Below are positions 10,838 through 18,788 of a stretch of 64,000 nucleotides of DNA, one piece after another (the first letter of the stretch is position 1; every line of letters starts with the position of its first letter). Where the stretch lies: assembly GCA_016721465.1 (NCBI GenBank), contig JADKIA010000027.1, forward strand, positions 62,001 through 126,000, read 5' to 3'. The notes beneath the pieces were generated by a model, which had not been told where the DNA came from, did not search any database, and saw only the letters and a list, made by a program, of their open reading frames with translations. This DNA is from Ideonella sp. (GTDB lineage: Bacteria; Pseudomonadota; Gammaproteobacteria; Burkholderiales; Burkholderiaceae_C). The translations under genes and the position numbers were made by a program.

Positions 10838-11638
10838 TCAGCGCGTCCGCGTTCGCCGGGCGCCGATCAAACCCGCCAGTGCCAGCCCGGCCAGGGCCAG
10901 CGAGCCAGGCTCGGGAACGCTGCCCGGGGGGTCGCCGGTGATCATGTCCTGGGCGCCATTGGCCGTGAGCGTCATTGCATACTGGCCGTCCAGCGAATCC
11001 GCGCTGGTGCGACGCGCAAAGAACTGCTCCACATACCAGTTGGTCTTGCCGTCGCCGGCATTGGCCGCCCCGGCGTTGCCGTCGAGGTTCCAGGCCTGGA
11101 ACTGCCCGTCGATCAGGCTCCAGGTGTTGCTGGTGTCGAAGCGGCTCTCCCAGATGCCCAGCTGGATGGCGGCACTCTGGTAGATGTCGGTCGGGTGCAC
11201 CCAGGCAAAGCGGTCGTAGCTGGCGCCCGATTGGCCGCGCTGATCGTTCAAGACCGAATTGACGGCACCGAGGAAGTCCAGCGTGCGGTTGCTCTCGCCG
11301 CCGAAGTCGATCTGGTAGCGGACCTGCTGGCCGTTGGAGATCGAGTCGTACAGGTCGTAGCAGTACATGAAGACGCTGTTGACGTTGTCGACGAAGACAC
11401 CAGGTGCAACGCCGTCCAGGTCGGACGCGCGGCCCCTCAGGCGGCCTGCCGCGACGTATTCCGTCAAGTTCGCGACAGCGCCGCCGGGCGTTGACGGGAA
11501 CTTGATGCTGACGGCGTCGTAGCCATTCAACGGGGCGAAGATCGAACTGTCGAACTGGATGGTCACCGCGGCTGCATTGGCGGTGCCGGTGGCAGCGAGC
11601 ACGGTCAATCCGAGTGCGAGTTGGTGGAGGCGTTTCAT
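10838..11638 (-). CDS. PEP-CTERM sorting domain protein
   Basis: Exported protein (266 aa) of unknown function with an N-terminal Sec signal (ATG at 11638, MKRLHQLALGLTVLAATG..., cleavage near TANA-A) and a C-terminal PEP-CTERM tail. The tail is VPEPGSLALAGLALAGLIGA followed by RRTRTR: a PEP motif, one transmembrane helix and basic residues, recognised by exosortase (EpsH/XrtA systems). The middle (about residues 25-235) is Asn/Asp/Tyr/Trp-rich with no motif I can name. The longest open frame begins 28 codons upstream, but that stretch is basic and precedes the signal peptide. No exosortase or exopolysaccharide gene is in the window, so the protein depends on machinery elsewhere. Confidence 0.85.
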   Translation of the reverse strand: MKRLHQLALGLTVLAATGTANAAAVTIQFDSSIFAPLNGYDAVSIKFPSTPGGAVANLTEYVAAGRLRGRASDLDGVAPGVFVDNVNSVFMYCYDLYDSISNGQQVRYQIDFGGESNRTLDFLGAVNSVLNDQRGQSGASYDRFAWVHPTDIYQSAAIQLGIWESRFDTSNTWSLIDGQFQAWNLDGNAGAANAGDGKTNWYVEQFFARRTSADSLDGQYAMTLTANGAQDMITGDPPGSVPEPGSLALAGLALAGLIGARRTRTR

Positions 11639-11984
11639 CTGAGTTCGTCGCTTTCGCTGAAGTGGCCGGACCTTGTGGGCCCGATGTTTCAAATTGTGTT
11701 TTGTGTTGCGGAGTGCTTGCACCCCGCGGATCGGTGCCCGCTGCCTGTCCGCGGGGGCGGTGCGTGAACTCGATCACCGGCCAACCGTGCCAACCCCCCC
11801 CCAAAGTCGATGCCCGTGCGACCGTCCCGCGCGCACGGCTTCGCCTCCAACCCTTCGGCAGGCCCGGTCAAGCAATGAAGGCTGCGGTGGCCGCGATCGG
11901 CCGCCTTTGCGAACGACTTCACGATCGCCAGGCGACCTGGGGATCAACTCGCTGCCGCGGGCTGCGGGCGCAGTTCCGCGCGGG
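11639..11984. other. Non-coding gap upstream of PEP-CTERM gene
   Basis: A 346-nt stretch between the PEP-CTERM start and the end of the TPR-methyltransferase gene. An A/T-rich patch at about 11685-11710 is the likeliest PEP-CTERM promoter position. I found no sigma-54 type TGGCAC-N5-TTGC site. A run of ten C residues lies near 11796-11805. No convincing gene. Confidence 0.4.
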
Positions 11985-13310
11985 TCAAGTCGCCAGGATG
12001 CGCACCACCACCTGCTTCGTTGCGAAGCTGTAGCCCAGGTACTCGTACTGCCAACCGTGCTCGTCGACGGCTTCCTGGAAGGCCTTGAACTCGTCCTGCC
12101 GCCAGAATTCGTTGCCAATGTATTCGTCGAACACGATCACGCTGCCGGGCATGATCCGGGGTGCCAGCAGGTCCAGCACGGTCTTGGTCGAGCTGTAGAT
12201 GTCGCAGTCGATGTTCAGCAGCCGCACACCGCCTGGGTGCTCGATCAGGAACCGCGGCAGGGTGTGGTCAAACCAGCCAACGTGCAGCGACACGTTCTCC
12301 GGAACGTTGGGAATTCGTCCCTGTGTGCTGTAGCTGCCCTTGGGCTCTCGATGCCAGGCCTCCGGCAACCCTGCAAAGCTGTCGAAACCGTGCACCGGTT
12401 GACCGACCATGGCCGCGATCTGCCGGATCGACTTGCCATGCCGGACCCCGAATTCCAGCACCAGGCCCTCCCTCGCGGCCGCATGAACCGCCAGTTGAAA
12501 GGTCTGAACGCTGCTGGCCAGGAGCCTCGGCGCAGCGGCACGGGCAGAGGACTTCAGGTAGCGCCAGGCATCGAGCCTGGCGCGGCCGACGGCCGGGCCC
12601 GACTCCAGCATGCGCCAGTGCGGTTCAGCCGCGCCCGGCTGGCCGATGTGATCGAGCAGCACGCCCAGGAAGAACCTGAAGGTGGGGTCGCCCGGATTCA
12701 GCGAGACGGCCTGGTGCAGGCATGCGATGGCCGCAACGGGCTCGTCGGTGCACAGCAGCGCGCTGTGGAGATTGAAGAGTGCGGCCGGCCAGTCCGGTTG
12801 GATGCCCAGCGCACGGCGATAGCTCTGCTGCGCCTCGGCAAAGCGCCCGAGCTCCTGCAATGCATTGCCCAGATTCAGGCAGGCCTTGGCCAGGTTCGGG
12901 TCCTCGGCCAGCGACCGTCGATAGGCCGCCACGGCTTCATCCAGCCGCCCGAGGTCGCGCTGCGCATTCGCCAGCCCGAACCAGGCCTTGGCGTGGCTGG
13001 GCTGGATCTGCACCGCACGCGCCTGGCTGGCCACGGCTTCATCCAGGTGACCGAGGCTGCGCAGGGCATTGCCCAGCGCATGGTGCGGCCGGGAGTCGTG
13101 CGGCGCCAGCGAGGCCGCGATGCGCATGGGCTCCAAGGCCTGCGCAGCGCGACCCGTTCGCAGCAAGGCGGCGCCCAAGGCCGACCAGGCGAACCCGTGC
13201 TCGGGGAACCGCACAAGCAATGCCCTGGCCAGGCTTTCGGCCTCCGCGTATCGCGCGGCAGCGAGCAGCTGCTCGAGGCCCTTGAGCTGCCGCGCATCGG
13301 GGGTCGCCAT
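11985..13310 (-). CDS. TPR repeat protein fused to TylF/MycF-like methyltransferase
   Basis: A two-part protein (441 aa from the ATG at 13310). Residues ~10-230 are tandem tetratricopeptide repeats, each about 34 aa with the usual G-x-x-x-E/A pattern (for example HALGNALRSLGHLDEAVAS, GLANAQRDLGRLDEAVAAY). Residues ~250-440 resemble class I SAM-dependent methyltransferases of the macrocin-O-methyltransferase type: LVLEFGVRHGKSIRQIA (SAM loop), HGFDSFAGLPE, and VRLLNIDCDIYSSTKTVLD with metal-site acidic residues, then VIVFDEY. The acceptor is unknown; such fusions often act on glycans or secondary metabolites. An upstream GTG at 13394 would add 28 residues of non-TPR sequence. No clear ribosome-binding site marks either start. 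Confidence 0.8.
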   Translation of the reverse strand: MATPDARQLKGLEQLLAAARYAEAESLARALLVRFPEHGFAWSALGAALLRTGRAAQALEPMRIAASLAPHDSRPHHALGNALRSLGHLDEAVASQARAVQIQPSHAKAWFGLANAQRDLGRLDEAVAAYRRSLAEDPNLAKACLNLGNALQELGRFAEAQQSYRRALGIQPDWPAALFNLHSALLCTDEPVAAIACLHQAVSLNPGDPTFRFFLGVLLDHIGQPGAAEPHWRMLESGPAVGRARLDAWRYLKSSARAAAPRLLASSVQTFQLAVHAAAREGLVLEFGVRHGKSIRQIAAMVGQPVHGFDSFAGLPEAWHREPKGSYSTQGRIPNVPENVSLHVGWFDHTLPRFLIEHPGGVRLLNIDCDIYSSTKTVLDLLAPRIMPGSVIVFDEYIGNEFWRQDEFKAFQEAVDEHGWQYEYLGYSFATKQVVVRILAT

Positions 13311-13404
13311 GGGCGAATTGTCGCCTGGCCCAGCGCGCCATCGAGCCAGGGTGGCAGACTGCGCCCATGCCTCGCCTTCCAACGCTGGAGCCACTGAAAT
13401 GAAA

Positions 13405-13473
13405 CCCCCACGCTCACTTCGTTCGCTGCCCCCCGGAGGGGGCGCTCAGGACCTTCGGAACGGCCGGGCGGTA
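13405..13473. repeat. Burkholderiales-type GC palindromic repeat
   Basis: The stretch CCCCCACGCTCACTTCGTTC (from 13405), a GCCCCC/GGGGGC hairpin (13428-13443), a GCTCAGG segment and a downstream GGCCGGGCGG match my memory of a dispersed repeat common between genes in Comamonadaceae and Rubrivivax/Leptothrix relatives. It sits directly upstream of the deaminase start at 13479 and could act in termination or mRNA stability. Confidence 0.55.
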
Positions 13474-13478
13474 CTGAG

Positions 13479-14519
13479 ATGATCGATTTCGATGCCATCC
13501 CCCGCAGCCGCCTGAACGGCCTGCTGCGCTCGGCCCCCAAGGCCGAGTTGCACATCCACATCGAGGGCTCGCTCGAACCCGAGCTGATCTTCGAGCTGGC
13601 GCAGCGCAATGGGCTGAGCCTGCCCTACGCCAATGTGAACGCCCTGCGCGCGGCCTATGCGTTCAAGGACCTGCAGAGCTTCCTGGACATCTACTACGCC
13701 GGGGCCAGCGTGCTGCGGACCGAGGCCGACTTCCACGCCATGGCCATGGCCTACTTCGCACGTGCGGCGGCCGACCATGTGGTGCACGCCGAGCTGTTCT
13801 TCGACCCGCAGACCCACACCGAGCGTGGTGTGCCCGTCCAGGCGGTGATCCAGGGCCTGGCGCGGGCCTGTGCGGATGCCAGGCGGCTTCACGACCTCGA
13901 CGCGTCCTTGATCCTGTGCTTCCTGCGCCACCTGAGCGAGGCCGCCGCCTTCGATGTGCTGGAGCAGGCCCTGCCGCACCGCCAGCACTTCATCGGCGTC
14001 GGCCTGGACAGCAGCGAGCGCGGCCACCCGCCGGAAAAGTTTGCACGCGTCTTTGCCAAGTGCCGCGCACTGGGCCTGCACGTGGTGGCCCATGCCGGCG
14101 AAGAGGGCCCGCCGGCCTACATCGAGAGCGCACTCGACGTGCTGAAGGTCGAGCGCATCGACCACGGCGTGCGCTGCGTGGAAAGCCCGGCGCTGGTGCA
14201 GCGCCTGGCCGCATCGCGCATGCCGCTGACGGTGTGCCCCTTGTCCAACGTGAAGCTCTGCGTCTACCCCAGCATGGCACAACATCAACTGCCCGCGCTG
14301 CTGGCCGCCGGCCTGTGCGTCACCGTCAACAGCGACGACCCGGCCTACTTCGGCGGTTACCTGAACGACAATTTCGTGGCCACCTTCGAAGCGTTGCCAC
14401 AGCTCGGTGTGCGCGAGGCGCACCAGCTGATGCGCAACAGTTTCGAGGCCAGCTTCGCCTCGGACCAGGCCAAGGCGGGCTGGCACGCGCAGCTGGATCG
14501 GGCGTTCGCTGGGGCCTGA
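13479..14519 (+). CDS. Adenine deaminase (ADA superfamily, adenosine-deaminase-like type 2)
   Basis: Zinc hydrolase of 346 aa usually annotated as adenosine deaminase (add). Metal and catalytic motifs are intact: KAELHIHIEGSLEP with His25/His27, HAGEEGP, VERIDHGVR and VNSDDPAYF. Several segments match the bacterial adenine deaminase subgroup (characterised in Pseudomonas aeruginosa PA0148) better than true adenosine deaminase: ELFFDPQTHTERG, VGLDSSERGHPPEKF, TVCPLSNVKLCVY and AYFGGYLNDNF. It should convert adenine to hypoxanthine, a substrate of the xanthine dehydrogenase 9 kb away. The Burkholderiales repeat lies immediately upstream, leaving little space for a dedicated promoter. Confidence 0.88.
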   Translation: MIDFDAIPRSRLNGLLRSAPKAELHIHIEGSLEPELIFELAQRNGLSLPYANVNALRAAYAFKDLQSFLDIYYAGASVLRTEADFHAMAMAYFARAAADHVVHAELFFDPQTHTERGVPVQAVIQGLARACADARRLHDLDASLILCFLRHLSEAAAFDVLEQALPHRQHFIGVGLDSSERGHPPEKFARVFAKCRALGLHVVAHAGEEGPPAYIESALDVLKVERIDHGVRCVESPALVQRLAASRMPLTVCPLSNVKLCVYPSMAQHQLPALLAAGLCVTVNSDDPAYFGGYLNDNFVATFEALPQLGVREAHQLMRNSFEASFASDQAKAGWHAQLDRAFAGA

Positions 14520-14681
14520 GCCGCCGGGCGGCGGTTGGTGCAGGGCGCGCGCTCGCCCATGGGCACCGGACGAAACGGCCAAACAGCGGCAGCAAGCGTG
14601 CGGTTATCGCGTGGTGGCGGCGACCGTTGCCGTGCAAGATGGCCGGGTCGCGTCCAACGCTGCTGTGAACAAGGTTGCTCG

Positions 14682-15341
14682 ATGCCAAAGCATTTCGTGG
14701 CGATGCCGGCCGTCGTGTTGGCGGCCTGTTTGATCTGGGTGCCCGCCTGCGCACAAGCCGATCGCAACCCCGTGCCGGGGTCCGTGCCCACGCGGCTGGC
14801 CGAGGCGCAGGCCAACCCGAAGCTGGCGGACACGCTGCTCAGGACGGGGCGCAAGGTGGCCGCGGTGTGTGCCAACTGTCACGGCGAAGGCGGCAACAGC
14901 GTTCGGCCGGAGGTGCCGAACCTGGCCGGGCAGAACACTGCGTACCTGGTCGAGCAGATGCGCCAGTTCGGCGACGGCCTGCGTCGCAACGAATTCATGC
15001 AGGGCATGATCCGCGCCATGAGCACGGACGAGAAAGTGGGCATGGCGCTGTTCTATTCGCAGCAGACCGTGCGACCCGGGCCGGGCGCCGATGCAAGCCT
15101 GCTGGCCCAGGGCGAGATGCTGTTCCAGAAGATCTGCTTCCGCTGCCATGGCAACGACGGCCATGGCAACGAGAAGATCGCTCGCATCGCCGGCCAGCAA
15201 GGTGCCTACCTGTCCGCCACCTTGCGGCGCTACCGCACGGGCAGTGGTGATCGCGTGAACGAGCAGATGGCCGACAACACACGGCTGCTCAGCGACGCCA
15301 ATCTGGACGCGATCGTCGCCTACGTGGCCTCGATGAAATAG
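14682..15341 (+). CDS. Dihaem cytochrome c (c4/c553-like)
   Basis: Exported electron-transfer protein of 219 aa with two haem c sites, CANCH (first half) and CFRCH (second half), each followed by family segments (GEGGNSVRPEVPNLAGQ; NDGHGNEKIARIAGQQGAYL), as in class I tandem cytochromes of the c4 type. The ATG at 14682 gives a signal peptide (MPKHFVAMPAVVLAACLIWV, cleavage near ACAQA) with AAGG upstream. The longer open frame from 14535 places about 49 Arg-rich residues before it and is rejected. It is a single-gene unit on the plus strand, convergent with the DUF4148 gene. The redox partner is not encoded nearby. Confidence 0.88.
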   Translation: MPKHFVAMPAVVLAACLIWVPACAQADRNPVPGSVPTRLAEAQANPKLADTLLRTGRKVAAVCANCHGEGGNSVRPEVPNLAGQNTAYLVEQMRQFGDGLRRNEFMQGMIRAMSTDEKVGMALFYSQQTVRPGPGADASLLAQGEMLFQKICFRCHGNDGHGNEKIARIAGQQGAYLSATLRRYRTGSGDRVNEQMADNTRLLSDANLDAIVAYVASMK

Positions 15342-15351
15342 CCGCGCGGAT

Positions 15352-15384
15352 CGATCGGTCGGGCAGACGGTGCCGAACCGATCG
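15352..15384. terminator. Candidate hairpin between convergent genes
   Basis: An 8-bp inverted repeat, CGATCGGT (15352-15359) against ACCGATCG (15377-15384), with a 17-nt GC-rich loop. It lies between the cytochrome c stop (15341) and the DUF4148 stop (15390). No T tract, so only a candidate. Confidence 0.4.
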
Positions 15385-15389
15385 GGCCG

Positions 15390-15770
15390 TCAGCGGGCCT
15401 TGGCCTCCGCGATCAGTGGGCTGCCGGCGTAGGCCGGTGCGGCTTCCTGGCGCTGGGCCATGCGCATCAGGTAGAACGAGCCGCTGTCTTCGCCCAAGTA
15501 CATCGTGGACTCACCGTTCTTGCGCGTGGCCACCGCCTCGGCGCGCACTTCGGCGCGCGTCCGGGTCCATGCCATCGGCTGGCTCGCAAGGTGGAAGGAG
15601 CCGCTGTCCTCGCCGAGCAGCACGCCCAGTTCACCGCCGCTGCGTGCAGCATCGAGCTCGGCGATCACCTCGGCGCGAGTGCGCTCGACCGGCACTTCCT
15701 GGGCACGCGTGATGGCGGTGGCGGCCAAGCCGATGCCAAGGGCCAGCAGGGTCTTCTTGAAGGCATTCAT
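15390..15770 (-). CDS. DUF4148 domain-containing exported protein
   Basis: Small exported protein (126 aa) of a family expanded in Burkholderiales; function unknown. A Sec signal (MNAFKKTLLALGIGLAATA, cleavage near TRA-Q) precedes two tandem copies of a ~45-aa unit, each with TRAEV-x-AE and ending in GEDSGSF (residues ~31-60 and ~70-100). The duplication is still visible at the DNA level around the GEDSGSF codons. It is monocistronic, and the 262 nt upstream to ppdK hold both divergent promoters. Confidence 0.85.
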   Translation of the reverse strand: MNAFKKTLLALGIGLAATAITRAQEVPVERTRAEVIAELDAARSGGELGVLLGEDSGSFHLASQPMAWTRTRAEVRAEAVATRKNGESTMYLGEDSGSFYLMRMAQRQEAAPAYAGSPLIAEAKAR

Positions 15771-16032
15771 GGTGGATTCTCCAAAGGCCGGGCACCCGTT
15801 TCAAAGGGCAGGCCGCGCTGGATGCCCGGTAGCGCGATCCGTGGCCCAGAAGGTAGACGCCACGCGGGGCCCTGTCCTCCTACCGACTTGGGATGGCCGT
15901 GCCGGCGGCTCGTCAGGACTGGGGAAGAGGTGGCCGAATGTGGGCCGTGCTTGACGGACGACAAGAACGACCGGGATCGGTTGCGCGAAGCTGTGCGCAC
16001 TCCATCAAAAGCACGGAACCAAGGTGAGCACC

Positions 16033-18585
16033 ATGTCTACTGCAGTGAAGTACGTCTATGTTTTTGGCAGCGCCCGTACCGAGGGTGCGGCGGCGATGAA
16101 GAACCTGCTGGGCGGCAAGGGCGCCAACCTGGCCGAGATGTGCCGCCTGGGCATCACCGTGCCATCGGGCTTCACGATCAGCACGGAGGCCTGCACGGTG
16201 TTCACCGAGCGCGGCAAGGACGCGGCCCTCGCGCTGATCCGCGACGAGGTGCTGCAAGGCGTGGCCTTCGTCGAGCAGGAAATGGGCAAGCGCTTTGGCA
16301 ATGCCGAGGATCCGTTGCTGTTGTCGGTGCGCTCGGGCGCGCGGGCATCGATGCCGGGCATGATGGACACCATCCTCAACCTGGGTCTGAACGACGAAGC
16401 CGTGCTCGGCCTGGCGCAGAAGTCGGGCAACGAGCGCTTCGCCTGGGACTCATACCGCCGCTTCGTGCAGATGTATGGCGATGTGGTGATGGGCCTGAAG
16501 CCCGTCAAGAAGGAGGATCACGACCCCTTCGAGGTGGTGATCGACATGGTCAAGGCGCAGCGCGGCGTGCAGCTCGACACCGAGCTCGACACGGCCGATC
16601 TGAAGGAGCTGGTCGCGCGCTTCAAGGCGCTGATCCGCGCGCGCATCGGGCGCGACTTCCCCACCGATCCCTGGGAACAACTCTGGGGCGCCGTGGTGGC
16701 CGTGTTCGAGAGCTGGAACAACGACCGCGCCCGCGTCTACCGCGAGTTGAACGACATCCCGCAAAGCTGGGGCACGGCGGTGAATGTGCAGGCCATGGTG
16801 TTCGGCAACCTGGGCGACAGCAGCGCCACCGGTGTGGCCTTCTCGCGCGATGCCGGGACCGGCGAGGACCTGTTCAACGGCGAGTTCCTGGTCAATGCGC
16901 AGGGTGAGGACGTGGTGGCGGGCATCCGCACGCCGCAGCAGGTGACGCTGGTCGGCTCGCGCCGATGGGCCGAGTTGGCCCTGGTCAGCGAGGAAGTGCG
17001 CCGCAAGGACTACCCGTCGCTGGAAGAGCTGATGCCGGCCATCTACCAGCAGCTGTTGCAGGCCGAGACCAAGCTCGAGAACCACTTCAAGGACATGCAG
17101 GACCTGGAGTTCACGATCCAGGAAGGCAAGCTGTGGATGCTGCAGACGCGCAATGGCAAGCGCACCGGCGCCGCCATGGTGCGCATCGCGATGGAGATGC
17201 TCGACCAGGGCATGATCGACGAGAAGACCGCGCTGCAACGGGTGGCGCCGGACCGCCTGAACGACCTGCTGCATCCGATCTTCGACGTCGCGGCGATGAA
17301 GGCGGCCGAGGTCATCGCGCGTGGCCTGCCGGCCTCGCCCGGTGCGGCCAGCGGGCAGGTGGTGTTCTTCGCCGACGAGGCCGACGAATGGGTCAAGGCC
17401 GGCAAGACGGTGATCCTGGTGCGCCAGGAGACCTCGCCCGAGGACCTGCGCGGCATGAGCGTGGCCAAGGGCATCCTGACCGCACGCGGCGGCATGACCT
17501 CGCACGCGGCCGTGGTGGCCCGCGGCATGGGCAAGTGCTGCGTCTCGGGGGCCGGCGCCGTTCACGTCGACTACAAGGCGCGCACTTTCTCGATTGCCGA
17601 CCGGACCTGGGAAGAGGGCGACTGGATCTCGCTCAACGGCTCGACCGGCGAGGTCTACGAGGGCCAGATCAAGACCAAGGACGCCGAGTTGTCGGGCGAC
17701 TTCGGCAAGCTGATGGCGCTGGCCGACAAGTACAAGCGGCTCGAGGTGCGGGCCAATGCCGACACACCCACCGATGCCCAGGTGGCGCGCAATTTTGGCG
17801 CCACCGGCATCGGACTGTGCCGCACCGAGCACATGTTCTTCGAGGGTGAGCGCATCATGCCGATGCGCGAGATGATCCTGGCCGACGACGAGGCCGGTCG
17901 CCGCAAGGCGCTGGCCAAGCTGTTGCCGATCCAGCGCGCCGACTTCGAGGGCCTGTTCCGCGCGATGAGCGGCCTGCCGGTGACGATCCGCCTGCTCGAT
18001 CCGCCACTGCACGAGTTCGTGCCGCACGACGAGGCCGGCCAGCGCCTGATGGCGCAGGAGATGAAGGTCTCGATCGGCAAGATCCGCATGCGGGTGGATG
18101 ATCTGCACGAGTTCAACCCGATGCTCGGCCACCGTGGTTGCCGCCTGGGCATCACCTACCCCGAAATCACCGAGATGCAGGCACGCGCCATCATCGAGGC
18201 CGCACTCGACGCACGCGCCAAGGGCGCCGTGGTCAAGGCCGAGATCATGGTGCCGCTGGTGGGCACGGTGCGTGAGTACAACGCCCAGGCCGCGGTCATC
18301 CGCCGCACGGCACAGCAGGTCTTTGTCGAGCGCGGCGAGAGCATCGCCTACATGCTGGGCACGATGATCGAGACACCACGCGCCGCGCTGATTGCCGACA
18401 GCATCGGCAAGCAAGCCGAGTTCTTCTCCTTCGGCACCAACGACCTGACGCAAATGACGCTGGGCTTCTCGCGCGACGACGCGGGCAAGTTCCTGGCGGA
18501 CTACCTGAAGGCCGGCATGTACGAGCACGACCCGTTCCGCAGCATCGACCAGAAGGGCGTGGGCCTGCTGGTGAGATGGCGGTGA
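16033..18585 (+). CDS. ppdK: Pyruvate, phosphate dikinase, frameshifted 5' part
   Basis: PPDK interconverts pyruvate, ATP and phosphate with PEP, AMP and pyrophosphate. This 850-aa frame holds the ATP-grasp domain (NLLGGKGANLAEM onwards), the swivelling phosphohistidine domain with His491 in GGMTSHAAVVARGMGK, and most of the TIM-barrel PEP/pyruvate domain (TGIGLCRTEHMFFE, FFSFGTNDLTQMTLGFSRDD). After QKGVGLLV the frame reads RWR-stop, whereas the family continues with MAV-KGK and the CGEHGGDP motif. That continuation is present in the next frame (18576-18758), so one base is missing at about 18574-18576. The start at 16033 has AAGGTGAG upstream. As written, the product lacks the catalytic Cys. 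Confidence 0.93.
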   Translation: MSTAVKYVYVFGSARTEGAAAMKNLLGGKGANLAEMCRLGITVPSGFTISTEACTVFTERGKDAALALIRDEVLQGVAFVEQEMGKRFGNAEDPLLLSVRSGARASMPGMMDTILNLGLNDEAVLGLAQKSGNERFAWDSYRRFVQMYGDVVMGLKPVKKEDHDPFEVVIDMVKAQRGVQLDTELDTADLKELVARFKALIRARIGRDFPTDPWEQLWGAVVAVFESWNNDRARVYRELNDIPQSWGTAVNVQAMVFGNLGDSSATGVAFSRDAGTGEDLFNGEFLVNAQGEDVVAGIRTPQQVTLVGSRRWAELALVSEEVRRKDYPSLEELMPAIYQQLLQAETKLENHFKDMQDLEFTIQEGKLWMLQTRNGKRTGAAMVRIAMEMLDQGMIDEKTALQRVAPDRLNDLLHPIFDVAAMKAAEVIARGLPASPGAASGQVVFFADEADEWVKAGKTVILVRQETSPEDLRGMSVAKGILTARGGMTSHAAVVARGMGKCCVSGAGAVHVDYKARTFSIADRTWEEGDWISLNGSTGEVYEGQIKTKDAELSGDFGKLMALADKYKRLEVRANADTPTDAQVARNFGATGIGLCRTEHMFFEGERIMPMREMILADDEAGRRKALAKLLPIQRADFEGLFRAMSGLPVTIRLLDPPLHEFVPHDEAGQRLMAQEMKVSIGKIRMRVDDLHEFNPMLGHRGCRLGITYPEITEMQARAIIEAALDARAKGAVVKAEIMVPLVGTVREYNAQAAVIRRTAQQVFVERGESIAYMLGTMIETPRAALIADSIGKQAEFFSFGTNDLTQMTLGFSRDDAGKFLADYLKAGMYEHDPFRSIDQKGVGLLVRWR

Positions 18586-18758
18586 AGAAGGGCAAGTCGG
18601 TGCGGCCCGAACTCGAGGTCGGCGTGTGCGGCGAACATGGCGGCGACCCGGCCTCGGTGGCCTTCTTCCACCGTGCGGGCCTGGACTACGTGAGCTGCTC
18701 GCCGTTCCGCGTGCCGATCGCGCGGTTGGCGGCGGCGCAGGCGGCGATCGAGGGATAG
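18576..18758 (+). pseudogene. ppdK: ppdK 3' end, displaced by one-base frameshift
   Basis: The 60-residue tail of PPDK (VRPELEVGVCGEHGGDP... YVSCSPFRVPIARLAAAQAA) in the frame following the main ppdK frame. The Cys codon at 18627-18629 corresponds to the catalytic acid/base Cys of the PEP/pyruvate domain. It joins perfectly to the 5' part if one base is restored at GTGAG-ATGGCG (about 18571-18580). Sequence conservation up to the last residue argues for a very recent mutation or a sequencing or assembly error rather than an old pseudogene. Confidence 0.9.
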
Positions 18759-18788
18759 CACCGACGACTGCGCCGCAGCGCGCTGCGA

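Noticed and set aside
11639..11984. Sigma-54/PrsR site before the PEP-CTERM gene
   Set aside because: No TGGCAC-N5-TTGC-like pair on the minus strand upstream of 11638.
18565..18585. Programmed ribosomal frameshift in ppdK
   Set aside because: No slippery heptamer (the site reads CTGGTGAGATGG) and no downstream hairpin, and PPDK is not known to use recoding. Mutation or sequence error is simpler.
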